Assembly: GCA_022825135.1 (NCBI GenBank)
Contig: JAJDYN010000014.1
Location: forward strand, 62,001-126,000
Length of the DNA stretch: 64,000 bases
Reading direction: 5' to 3'
Source: Gemmatimonadota bacterium
GTDB lineage: Bacteria; Gemmatimonadota; Gemmatimonadetes; Longimicrobiales; Gaopeijiaceae
Below, piece after piece: positions 23,868-32,458 of the stretch; the stretch's first letter is position 1, and every line of letters begins with the position of its first letter. Below the pieces are notes generated by a model. It did not search any database. It was not told the DNA's origin and worked only from the letters and a program-made list of their open reading frames with translations. Both the position numbers and the translations under genes were made by a program.

Positions 23868-25474
23868 CCATCAATTCGTGGATGAATCCGCGCGAGCCCG
23901 GACGGCGGCGAGGTGCCGGGCTGGCAGGGCGCGTCGCGGGGGCAATGCGAGCGCTGCTCCCCGGGCGAACCGCCGGAGCCCTCGCGATCCTGGTTCTCGT
24001 TTCGTTCGGTTCCCTTTCCGGACAAGCCTCGGGCCAGGACGGCATCGTCGTTCCCGACCTGCCCGTGCACGAGTTGACGCTCGACAACGGGCTGCGGCTC
24101 ATCATCCTCCCCAGGCCATCGGCGCCGACCGTGGCGTTCGTCGTCGAGTACGCGGTCGGGGGCGTCAACGAGACCCTCGGTTCGACGGGCACGGCCCACC
24201 TCCTGGAGCACATGCTCTTCAAGGGCACAACCACGGTGGGCACGCGCGACGTGGAAGCCGAACTCGATCTCTTCGCGCGCATGGACGCCGCCCACGACTC
24301 CCTGCTGTTCGAGTCGTCGGCCACCGCCCCCGACACAGCCCGCCTCAGGACGCTCCGGGAGCGCGTCGCCACCTACGAAGGTGAGGCGCAGGCCCCCGTC
24401 GTCCCCAACGAGTTCAGCCGCATCCTCACGAGAAACGGTGCCCGCAACCTCAACGCGACCACCTCCTCCGAGGCTACCACCTATTTCGTGGAGCTCCCGG
24501 CCAACCGGGCCAGGATGTGGTTCCTGCTCGAGAGCGACCGGGCGCACAACCCCGTCTTCCGGGAATTCTACACCGAGCGCGACGTGGTCATGGAGGAGCG
24601 CCGCACCCGCGTGGACACCAACCCCGGAGGCCTGCTGCACGAGGTCCACCTGGCGACGGCGTTCCTGATGCATCCGTACGGGGTTCCGGTGGTCGGGTAC
24701 ATGTCGGACCTGGAGCGGCTGTCGCGCCATGACGTGGAGGAATACCACCGCCGCTACTACGGCGCCCGGAATGCCGTGGTCGCCATCGTGGGCGACGTGG
24801 TGCCGGATTCGATCGCGGCATGGGCGCGCGACTACCTCGGCGACATCCGGCCCGGCGACCCCCCTCCCCCGGTCCTCGCCGTCGAGCCTCCGCAGCGGGG
24901 CGAGCGCCGGGTGGAACTGGTGATGGACGCCGAGCCGCAGCTGCGGGTGGGGTGGCATACGGTGAGCGGTCATCACCCGGACACTCCGGCGCTGACCATG
25001 CTGGCGTCGGTGCTGTCGGGGCGGCGCACCTCCCGCCTCTATCGCCGGCTGGTCACACAGGACCGGCTGGCCGCCGCGGTCACCGCGTCCACCGTCCCCG
25101 GATCGCGCTTCCCCGGACAGTTCGTCGTGCACGTAACCCCGCGCGCACCGAGCACCCCCGCCCAGATCGAAGCGGCCCTCTACGAGGAAATCGAGCGCCT
25201 GGCGCTGGAACCTCCCGAACAGAGGGAGCTGCAGCGCGTGCGCAACCAGCTGGTGGCGTCCGGCGTGCGGCGCCTGCAGTCCAACCTGGGACTCGCGCTG
25301 CAGCTCGCCAGCTCGGTCACCCGTTACGGAGACTGGCGGACCACATTCGAACGGACCGCTCTGCTCTACGACGTCCAGCCCGCCGACGTGCAGCGCGTGG
25401 TGCAAACCTACTTCACGCGCGACAACCGAACCGTCGCCACCCTCGTGAAGCGCACCGGGGAAACCGACCCGTGA
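23864..25474 (+). CDS. M16 zinc peptidase with HxxEH motif, exported
   Basis: GSTGTAHLLEHMLFKGTTT; ATGA-type overlap with mutM stop region; signal/TM N-terminus. Confidence 0.9.
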   Translation: MTINSWMNPREPGRRRGAGLAGRVAGAMRALLPGRTAGALAILVLVSFGSLSGQASGQDGIVVPDLPVHELTLDNGLRLIILPRPSAPTVAFVVEYAVGGVNETLGSTGTAHLLEHMLFKGTTTVGTRDVEAELDLFARMDAAHDSLLFESSATAPDTARLRTLRERVATYEGEAQAPVVPNEFSRILTRNGARNLNATTSSEATTYFVELPANRARMWFLLESDRAHNPVFREFYTERDVVMEERRTRVDTNPGGLLHEVHLATAFLMHPYGVPVVGYMSDLERLSRHDVEEYHRRYYGARNAVVAIVGDVVPDSIAAWARDYLGDIRPGDPPPPVLAVEPPQRGERRVELVMDAEPQLRVGWHTVSGHHPDTPALTMLASVLSGRRTSRLYRRLVTQDRLAAAVTASTVPGSRFPGQFVVHVTPRAPSTPAQIEAALYEEIERLALEPPEQRELQRVRNQLVASGVRRLQSNLGLALQLASSVTRYGDWRTTFERTALLYDVQPADVQRVVQTYFTRDNRTVATLVKRTGETDP

Positions 25475-26964
25475 GCGGCTTCGGGCCAGGGCGCCACGCG
25501 GTGATCGCCATCCTGCTCGCGGCGGCAGCTGCGGCGCCGGACGAAGCGACTGCGCAGAGACCGCGCGCGGACCGGGAAGCCATCGAGGCGCTCCGATTCG
25601 CCCCGCTTTCCTTCACCCCGCCCACCCCCTCGGAGCACGAGATCGAGGGCGTGACCGTCTTCTTCCTGGAAGACCACTCGCTGCCCCTGGTCAACGTCTA
25701 CGCACGCTTCGCGGGCGGTTTCGGACTCCTCGGCCGCGAACTGTACGCCGCCACCACCGCGCTTCCCTCGCTGCTGCGCTTCGGGGGAACGATCGAGCTG
25801 CATCCCGACTCCGTCGACGAACAGGTCGACCAGCACGCGCTGCAGCTCGCGTTCGGATCCTCGGGCGGGAGCACCTCCGCGACCCTGAACTCGCTCACCG
25901 GCAACCTCGAGCCCGGCCTGCGCCTGTGGAAGGACATGCTCCTCAATCCCCGCTTCGATTCGGTGCAGGTCGAGGTGTGGCGCGGCCAGGAGCTGGAGAG
26001 CGCCCTGCGCCGCCCCGACGACCCGGGCCGTCTGGCCTTCTCCGAGTTCAACCGCCTCATGTTCGGCGACCACCCGATCGGCTGGGAAATGGAACCCGGC
26101 GATCTGGAACCGGACGACCTCTCGCGAGACAACCTGCGCGCCGCCCATGCCCGCATCCTGTGTCGGGACAACCTGGCGCTGGGGGTGTCGGGCAACCTGG
26201 CATGGGAGGAGATCGAAGCCCACCTGCTCGAATTCCTCTCCGGCTGGCCCGCCTGCGAGGAGGCTCTGCCCGAACCGCCGGTGCCCGACATCCTGGACGA
26301 TCCGGGCGTCTACCTGATCCCGCGGGAGCTGGACCAGACGACCATCGTCATGGCGCACCGGAGCTCCATCCGCCAGGAGGACTCCCGCGACTACTTCGCC
26401 TCCCGCATCGCCAACTCCATCCTCGGATCCGGAGGATTCTCGAGCCGGATCCTGAACCGGGTGCGCACCGAACTCGGCCTCTCCTACAGCGCGGGCTCCT
26501 TCTGGACCACCCCCGACGACAACGACGGGATCGTGGGCGCTCTAACGCGAACGAAGAGCGAGTCGACGGTCGCCGCGACGCGGGCAATCCTCGAAGTGAT
26601 GGAGGAGATGCGAAGCTCTCCTCCCGCGCGCGACGAGGTGGAAGCCGCCGTGGAAGCGGCCAGCAACGGTTTCTCCTTCAACTTTCAGGGAGCGATGCAG
26701 GTCGTCTCCCGGCGCGTGCTGCACGACGCCCAGGAGCTCCCGGAAGACTGGCTGGAACGTTACGTGGCGGGCGTACAGCGAGTCTCTGCAGCCGACGTGC
26801 ACAACGTCCTCCGCAGGCATCTGGAACCGAGCCGGATGGTCATCCTCATTCTCGGGGATCCGTCCCGGTTCGACCTGCCCGTCGAGACGCTCGGGGAAGT
26901 GACGACCTGGGAAGTGGAGGGAGTTACCGATTCGGTTCGGCCGGTCGGACCGCCCCCCGGGTGA
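25471..26964 (+). CDS. M16 peptidase-like protein lacking HxxEH (probable non-catalytic partner)
   Basis: M16 C-terminal features (ILGSGGFSSRILNRVRTELGLSYSAGSFW); GTGA overlap with previous gene. Confidence 0.85.
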   Translation: MSGFGPGRHAVIAILLAAAAAAPDEATAQRPRADREAIEALRFAPLSFTPPTPSEHEIEGVTVFFLEDHSLPLVNVYARFAGGFGLLGRELYAATTALPSLLRFGGTIELHPDSVDEQVDQHALQLAFGSSGGSTSATLNSLTGNLEPGLRLWKDMLLNPRFDSVQVEVWRGQELESALRRPDDPGRLAFSEFNRLMFGDHPIGWEMEPGDLEPDDLSRDNLRAAHARILCRDNLALGVSGNLAWEEIEAHLLEFLSGWPACEEALPEPPVPDILDDPGVYLIPRELDQTTIVMAHRSSIRQEDSRDYFASRIANSILGSGGFSSRILNRVRTELGLSYSAGSFWTTPDDNDGIVGALTRTKSESTVAATRAILEVMEEMRSSPPARDEVEAAVEAASNGFSFNFQGAMQVVSRRVLHDAQELPEDWLERYVAGVQRVSAADVHNVLRRHLEPSRMVILILGDPSRFDLPVETLGEVTTWEVEGVTDSVRPVGPPPG

Positions 26965-26996
26965 AGCACGGCCATCGGGGTCCGCCGCCCCCCGAA

Positions 26997-27728
26997 CTAC
27001 CTCACGCCGACGTGGATCGCCGCGATCCCGAAGGTCAGCAGTTGCCAGCGGACCGTGCTGAATCCCGCGTCCAGCAGGCGCTGGCCCAGGACTTGCGGGC
27101 CCGGAAACTCACCGACCGAGGCCGGCAGATAGCTGTACGCCCAGCGGTGCCCCGACACGATCCGGCCGACCGCCGGAAGGATGTGCCGGAAGTACCAGAG
27201 ATATGCGGCCCGGACGATCGGGTTCGGGGGAATGGTGAATTCGAGAACGACCAGCGGGCTCCCGTCGCGCAGCACCCGGCGCAGCTCCGTCAACCCCAGG
27301 TCGAGCCGCGAAAGGTTGCGCACCCCGAAGGCCACCATGGCGCCGTCGAAGGATTCGTCGGCAAAGGGCAGGCGTTGCGCGTCCCCGCACAGCGGATGCA
27401 CGGGCAGACGAACGCTTTTTCTCCCGCCCCGGCGCAGCATGGGCTCCGCGAAGTCCAGCGCCACCACCCTGCCCCGGAAGCCCGGGCGGGTCGCCAGCTC
27501 GATGGCCAGGTCGCACGTGCCTGCACAGGCATCCAGGTATCGAGCCGAGTCATGACGGGAATAGTCGAGCGCGCGCACGGCCCGGCGACGCCACCAGCGG
27601 TCGACGCTCAGGCTGAGCACCCGGTTGAGCAGATCGTAGCGTGGCGCGATGCGCGAGAAGATCTCGAGCACCTGGCGCGCACGGTCCTCACCCGGCGACG
27701 GCTGACCTCCGGAAACGTTCATCATCAA
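26997..27728 (-). CDS. ubiquinone/menaquinone biosynthesis methyltransferase UbiE/MenG
   Basis: IFSRIAPRYDLLNRVLSLSVDRWWRRRAVRAL, LDACAGTCDLAIEL, VALDFAEPMLRRG, DGAMVAFGVRNL, YSYLPASVGEFP. Confidence 0.92.
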   Translation of the reverse strand: MMMNVSGGQPSPGEDRARQVLEIFSRIAPRYDLLNRVLSLSVDRWWRRRAVRALDYSRHDSARYLDACAGTCDLAIELATRPGFRGRVVALDFAEPMLRRGGRKSVRLPVHPLCGDAQRLPFADESFDGAMVAFGVRNLSRLDLGLTELRRVLRDGSPLVVLEFTIPPNPIVRAAYLWYFRHILPAVGRIVSGHRWAYSYLPASVGEFPGPQVLGQRLLDAGFSTVRWQLLTFGIAAIHVGVR

Positions 27729-27736
27729 TTCTCGTA
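27711..27736 (+). promoter_or_regulatory. candidate ECF-type promoter GGAAAC-N16-CGTA upstream of the ECF sigma gene
   Basis: GGAAAC (27711-27716), 16-nt spacer, CGTA (27733-27736), 27 nt before the sigma ATG. Confidence 0.45.
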
Positions 27737-27763
27737 CGGGACGGCGCGAACCTCATCCGGCGG

Positions 27764-28354
27764 ATGTCCTTGAACTACCAGAGCGTCGAAGACGCGGAAC
27801 TCGTCACCCTCGCCGCCGAGGGTCGGGAGAGCGCCTATCGCGAACTGCTCTCCAGATACGAACGTCCCGTCTTTTCCCTCATTTATCGGATGGTGAGGAA
27901 TCGCACCGTCGCCGAAGACCTGGCGCAGGAAGCCTTCATCCGCACCTTCAACGCGATCGATACCTACAATCCCCAATACAAGTTCTCAAGCTGGATCTTC
28001 AAGATCGCAAACAATCTGACCATCGATCATCTGCGCAAGCGGCGCGTGCCCACCGTTTCCATGCACGGCGCGCCGGACGCGGTCACTCCGGAGGCCCAGG
28101 CGCGCACCAGCCTGGTGGTGCAGTCGCACGGAGAGAGCCCGGAGGAATACGTTCAGAACCGCGAACTCGCCGGCCAGATCGAGGCTGCGATCGGGGAGCT
28201 GCGCGAGGAGTATCGGGTGGTCGTGTTGCTCCGCCACATCGAGGGACACACGTACGACGAGATCGCCCGCATCCTGGACATCCCGCTGGGGACGGTAAAG
28301 ACGTACCTTCACCGGGCCAGGGCCGAGCTCAAGCTTCGGCTCGCGGAGGCATGA
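27764..28354 (+). CDS. RNA polymerase ECF-subfamily sigma factor (RpoE-like)
   Basis: AYRELLSRYERPVFSLIYRMVRNRTVAEDLAQEAFIRTF, KFSSWIFKIANNLTIDHLRKRR, GHTYDEIARILDIPLGTVKTYLHRAR. Confidence 0.95.
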   Translation: MSLNYQSVEDAELVTLAAEGRESAYRELLSRYERPVFSLIYRMVRNRTVAEDLAQEAFIRTFNAIDTYNPQYKFSSWIFKIANNLTIDHLRKRRVPTVSMHGAPDAVTPEAQARTSLVVQSHGESPEEYVQNRELAGQIEAAIGELREEYRVVVLLRHIEGHTYDEIARILDIPLGTVKTYLHRARAELKLRLAEA

Positions 28355-28510
28355 TTCGGTGCGCATGGGAGCGAAACTTCCCCGAGGCTCGTGCCGTACG
28401 CGGGGAGAACCGATGCACGGCACGGATGTTTGGACTACGATGACCCCGGATCCCGGAGATCCCGCGAGGATGGGAACGCCACGACAGGCGGAGGCAGGGG
28501 CAGGCCGCAG

Positions 28511-29455
28511 ATGAATTCGGACCGATCCAGCTACGGCGGGCATCTGGACGATGACGCGATCCAGAGCCTGCTCGACGCCGCTGAAGGACATGTCGGCGCG
28601 GAGACCGAATCCGCACGCCGGCATCTGGCGGACTGCCGCGGTTGTCAGGCCCGGGTGGACGCCTGGCGGGAGGTCTTCGGCGAGCTCGGCCAACTGCGGC
28701 GGTTCGCCCCTCCCGGCCGGTTCGCCGAGCGGGTCCTGTCCGGGATCGAACGCCCCGGCGAGGCCTTGAGTTCCGCCCGGGCATGGTCGTGGGTCCGGCT
28801 GCGCCGCTGGCTGACCGGGCGGGCCGCGGACGCGCACCTCTCCGGGAGGCGGCTGCAGGAGTTCGCGGACGGTGCACTTTCCCGGCAACACGCCACCCTG
28901 GCGAAGACGCATGTGGCGGCGTGCGGGGACTGCGAGAGCAGGCTGGCGGGCTGGCAGCGCCTGATCGCCACCCTGGAAGTCCTGCCCTCCTTCGCGCCTG
29001 CCGCGGGCTTCGCCGAGAGGGTGATGGCGCGCTGGCGCGAGGTGGCCGAGGAGACCACCGGCCGGAGCCGGGCTACACGAAAGTGGCTGCTCCTGCCTCG
29101 TTCGCCTCGCGGGTGGGTGCTGGCGGGGACGCTGACCAGCATGCCGGTTGCCGCATTCGCGGCAGTGGCGGCCTTCCTCTCAACCGTCCCCCAGCTTACC
29201 ACCGGCGGCCTTGCCACCTATCTGTGGTGGCAGGCTCGCGACGCCCTGTCGGCGCTGGGAAGCTCGGTGCTGGCGGCCGTCATGCAGAGCGGGGCAGCCT
29301 TCCGGGCCTATTCGCTCGCAGACTACCTGATCGCGTCGCCCGCGACCGCGGCCGCGGCCGCGGCGGGCTTCACCGCCCTGATGTTCAGCTCCATCTGGAT
29401 TCTTCACCGCAACATCGGCTTCCCCCGTCTCGCGCTTCGCCATGTTCACAACTGA
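28511..29455 (+). CDS. anti-sigma factor with two zinc-finger (ZAS-like) modules and TM segments
   Basis: RRHLADCRGCQ and KTHVAACGDCE motifs; hydrophobic C-terminal segments; directly after sigma factor. Confidence 0.8.
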   Translation: MNSDRSSYGGHLDDDAIQSLLDAAEGHVGAETESARRHLADCRGCQARVDAWREVFGELGQLRRFAPPGRFAERVLSGIERPGEALSSARAWSWVRLRRWLTGRAADAHLSGRRLQEFADGALSRQHATLAKTHVAACGDCESRLAGWQRLIATLEVLPSFAPAAGFAERVMARWREVAEETTGRSRATRKWLLLPRSPRGWVLAGTLTSMPVAAFAAVAAFLSTVPQLTTGGLATYLWWQARDALSALGSSVLAAVMQSGAAFRAYSLADYLIASPATAAAAAAGFTALMFSSIWILHRNIGFPRLALRHVHN

Positions 29456-31058
29456 CCCCTCCCGCCCCGCTGGCCTGACTCCGGTGTTCGGCGCGGTGCT
29501 CGCGCTGTCCGCGGCGGGCGCGGCGCAGCCCGTCGGCGCTCAGGAGCGGCAGGTGGTATCGAACCGCGTGACCGTATCCGACGCCGATGCCACCCTGTCG
29601 CTCGAGTTCGATTCCGGGCCGGCCCTCGAGATCTCGTTTCAGAACGGCGAAGTCCGGATCGACGGCGAGGAGGTCGGGAGCTATCAGGCCGGTGGGGAGC
29701 TAGCGGCTTCGTGGCGGTCCCTGCTCTCCGAAGTCGTGCCGCTGGATGACGCACCCCTCGCCGAAGCGCTGCTCGCGTGGGAGCCCGGAGCGCCGTTGAC
29801 CGGTGACGCGCGCGCCGTCGCCGAGCGGGTCGACCGGGCGCTGCAGGAGGCACTCGCCGGTCCGCGGCCGACGGACGGCCGGACACCCCGGGTTTCGGGG
29901 AGCGCCGAGGTGGAAGGCATGGCACCGGCCCTGGTCCCCCCGCTGCTTCGGCTCCTGCTGCAACGAGGCCGGGTGCTGGAAGAGGCGCTCCAAGATGTCG
30001 ATCTGGCGGAACTGTCGCTTCATCTGGGCGAGGACGTGACCGTCGACGCCGGCACCGGGATCGAGGGGGCCCTGCTCGTGGTGGAGGGCGACGCCACCAT
30101 TTCCGGCGAAGTCGCCGGCGACGTGGTCGTGGTCGAGGGAACGTTGCGCATCGAGGATGACGCGTACATCGGGGGCGAGGTGCGCGTGATCGACGGACAG
30201 CTGGAGCGCGACGGGGGGACGGTGGAGGGCACCATCCTCACCGTGGATGCAGGCGACATCGCGGGAGCGGGGATGGCGCCGGATGGGGCGGCTTCGCGGG
30301 ACGAGGACAGCGCCCCGGCCTCCCGTCAGGGTGAAGCGCGCGCCCGGCTGCCTTTCCGCTACGTCACCTCCGGTCTGAGCGGTCTCTTCGGGGACGTGTT
30401 CTGGCTCGTCGTCATCCTGGCCGTGGGGACTGCGGTCGTCCACTTCGCCGGTGACCGGCTGCAGAACGTGGCGGAAGTGGTGAGAGCTGTTCCCGGACGG
30501 GCCGCGCTGGTCGGTCTGGCAGGCGGGTTCCTCCTTCTGCCCCTGTGGGTGCTGGGAGGTCTCGCTCTCCTTGTGTCGATCATCGGCATCCCCCTGCTGA
30601 TCGCCTGGCTGCCGCTCTTCCCCCTGGTCGCGCTCCTGGCCGGTGGGCTGGGATATCTGGCCGTGGCGAGCGTTGTCGGCGAGTGGCTGGCAGGCAAGGG
30701 CATTCCGGCCCTGGACCGCTTCCGGCCCTCGAACCGGCTGCACGTGCTGGCCGTCGGTCTGGCGGCGCTCGTTCTTCCATCCGCCCTTTCTCACGTCACG
30801 GAAATGGGCGGGCCAACGCTCGGCGCCTTTCTGAGCGGGCTGTTCACCCTCGTCGCGGTGGCTACCGCGATGATCGCGCTGATGCTCGGCTTCGGCGCCG
30901 TGCTGCTCACCGGAGCGGGCCGCACCTCCGACCCGGGCAGGATGGCGGCGACCTACGGCGGGGGAATTCGGGCGACGCGGGCCTGGACCCGGAGGCGTTC
31001 CCGGCGAGGCTCGGGCGAGAAGCCCGGACACGCCGACGACGGAGGCACCGGTGAGTAG
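29442..31058 (+). CDS. exported polymer-forming (bactofilin-like) multi-TM protein
   Basis: TGIEGALLVVEGDATISGEVAGDVVVVEGTLRIEDDAYIGGEVRVIDGQLERDGGTVEGT beta-helix-like repeats followed by several TM helices. Confidence 0.75.
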   Translation: MFTTDPSRPAGLTPVFGAVLALSAAGAAQPVGAQERQVVSNRVTVSDADATLSLEFDSGPALEISFQNGEVRIDGEEVGSYQAGGELAASWRSLLSEVVPLDDAPLAEALLAWEPGAPLTGDARAVAERVDRALQEALAGPRPTDGRTPRVSGSAEVEGMAPALVPPLLRLLLQRGRVLEEALQDVDLAELSLHLGEDVTVDAGTGIEGALLVVEGDATISGEVAGDVVVVEGTLRIEDDAYIGGEVRVIDGQLERDGGTVEGTILTVDAGDIAGAGMAPDGAASRDEDSAPASRQGEARARLPFRYVTSGLSGLFGDVFWLVVILAVGTAVVHFAGDRLQNVAEVVRAVPGRAALVGLAGGFLLLPLWVLGGLALLVSIIGIPLLIAWLPLFPLVALLAGGLGYLAVASVVGEWLAGKGIPALDRFRPSNRLHVLAVGLAALVLPSALSHVTEMGGPTLGAFLSGLFTLVAVATAMIALMLGFGAVLLTGAGRTSDPGRMAATYGGGIRATRAWTRRRSRRGSGEKPGHADDGGTGE

Positions 31059-31944
31059 GAGTTCGCGGATGAATCAGCGCGCACATCGAGAGCGGCGAGG
31101 CGCCGGGCTGGCGGGACTGCCCTGGGCGGCCATCGGAGGGCTGGCCTGCACGGCGACCGGGCTGACCGCCCAGGACTGGAGCACCGTGACGGCGTCCCGC
31201 CAGCTGGGTGGCGAGCGCGAGATGCACGTCCACGTCGAGTATGGAGCGGGCGTCCTCGACCTGCGTCCGGGAGAGCCGGGCACCCTCTACCGGATGGAGC
31301 TTCGATACGATCAGGATCTGATGGAGCCGCAAACCGAGTACGAGGACGGAGTCCTCGAGATCGGCATGGATCGCGTCGGGCGCGGCATCCGCATGGGTTC
31401 GCGCGACGGATCGGGGCGACTGGATCTGGAACTGTCGCCGGAAGTTTCCCTGTTGCTGGACCTGGAGTTCGGGGCGGCGCGGGCGGACCTCGATCTCGGA
31501 GGGCTCGCGATTCAGGAGTTGAGTGTCGAGACGGGAGCATCCGATACGCGAATCGAGGTGTCGACGCCCAATCCCGTGCAATTGGAACTCGCCTCGTTCG
31601 AGGCGGGCGCGGCAAACCTGGTCGCCAGCGGCCTCGGCAACCTCAACGCCGAACACATCCGGCTGGAGGCGAAGGCGGGCAAGGCGACCCTCGACTTCGA
31701 CGGGGAATGGCAGCGCGACGCCGAGGTGGATCTCGACCTTGACCTGGGTGCGGTGGAACTTCGCTTTCCGCGGGGGCTCGGCGTGCAGCTGGTGGTGGAC
31801 GCGCTTCTGACCTCCGTGGATGCCCAGGAAATGTTCAGACGGGGCGACAGCTACTTTTCCCCGGACTGGGATAGCGCCGAAACGCGGGTTACGATGGAGA
31901 TCGACGCGCACATCGGTGCGATCGACGTGGTCTGGACCCCGTGA
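31051..31944 (+). CDS. exported LiaF/toast-rack-like beta-helical protein
   Basis: Signal region, then LDLELSPEVSLLLDLEFGAARADLDLGGLAIQELSVETGASDTRIEVSTPNPVQLELASFEAGAANLVASGLGNLNAEHIRLEAKAGKATLDF. Confidence 0.65.
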   Translation: MSRSSRMNQRAHRERRGAGLAGLPWAAIGGLACTATGLTAQDWSTVTASRQLGGEREMHVHVEYGAGVLDLRPGEPGTLYRMELRYDQDLMEPQTEYEDGVLEIGMDRVGRGIRMGSRDGSGRLDLELSPEVSLLLDLEFGAARADLDLGGLAIQELSVETGASDTRIEVSTPNPVQLELASFEAGAANLVASGLGNLNAEHIRLEAKAGKATLDFDGEWQRDAEVDLDLDLGAVELRFPRGLGVQLVVDALLTSVDAQEMFRRGDSYFSPDWDSAETRVTMEIDAHIGAIDVVWTP

Positions 31945-31993
31945 TGGACCGCATCATCGGCACGCGGGCGTTCGGCCCGGGGAGACGCTCGAC

Positions 31994-32224
31994 ATGATCA
32001 GCGCCCTGCTTACCCTCTTCGCCATCGGCCTGGTTACGCTGCTGGTCGTGGGCGTCCTGCTCGCGGTGGCGGGCACGGTGTTCTCCATCGGCTTCGGTCT
32101 GGCCAGCTTCCTGCTCTTCAAGGTCGCCCCGATCGCACTCCTCGGGTATGTGGTGCTCCGGCTCATCGCGCCCCGCAAGCGCAAGGAGCTGAGTGAAGCC
32201 GACCGCAAGTGGCTGGAAGGATAG
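31994..32224 (+). CDS. small two-TM membrane protein
   Basis: MISALLTLFAIGLVTLLVVGVLLAVAGTVFSIGFGLASFLLFKVAPIALLGYVVLRLIAPRKRKELSEADRKWLEG. Confidence 0.65.
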   Translation: MISALLTLFAIGLVTLLVVGVLLAVAGTVFSIGFGLASFLLFKVAPIALLGYVVLRLIAPRKRKELSEADRKWLEG

Positions 32225-32233
32225 CCGCGCAGG

Positions 32234-32458
32234 TCAGGCGGGTGGCCGAACCGGCGGTCGCCAGGCGATGACCTCTTCGATCTCGGCGATCAGGTCAGGG
32301 CCGGCGAACGCTCCCACCGGAGACGCGCCCACCATATCGAGATCGACGCCCCGGGCAAGCATCGGCGCAAGCGATTCGGGATAGTCGCGCACCATCACGT
32401 GGGCGGGCATCCGCCCGATTCGATCCGGGCCGACGCGCGGAAGCGGGGACCACCTCAA
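32234..32458 (-). CDS. small protein resembling DUF542/DUF1858 without cysteines
   Basis: HVMVRDYPESLAPMLARGVDLDMVGASPV...; TTGA overlap with mrp stop, GAGGGG upstream of TTG. Confidence 0.6.
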   Translation of the reverse strand: MRWSPLPRVGPDRIGRMPAHVMVRDYPESLAPMLARGVDLDMVGASPVGAFAGPDLIAEIEEVIAWRPPVRPPA

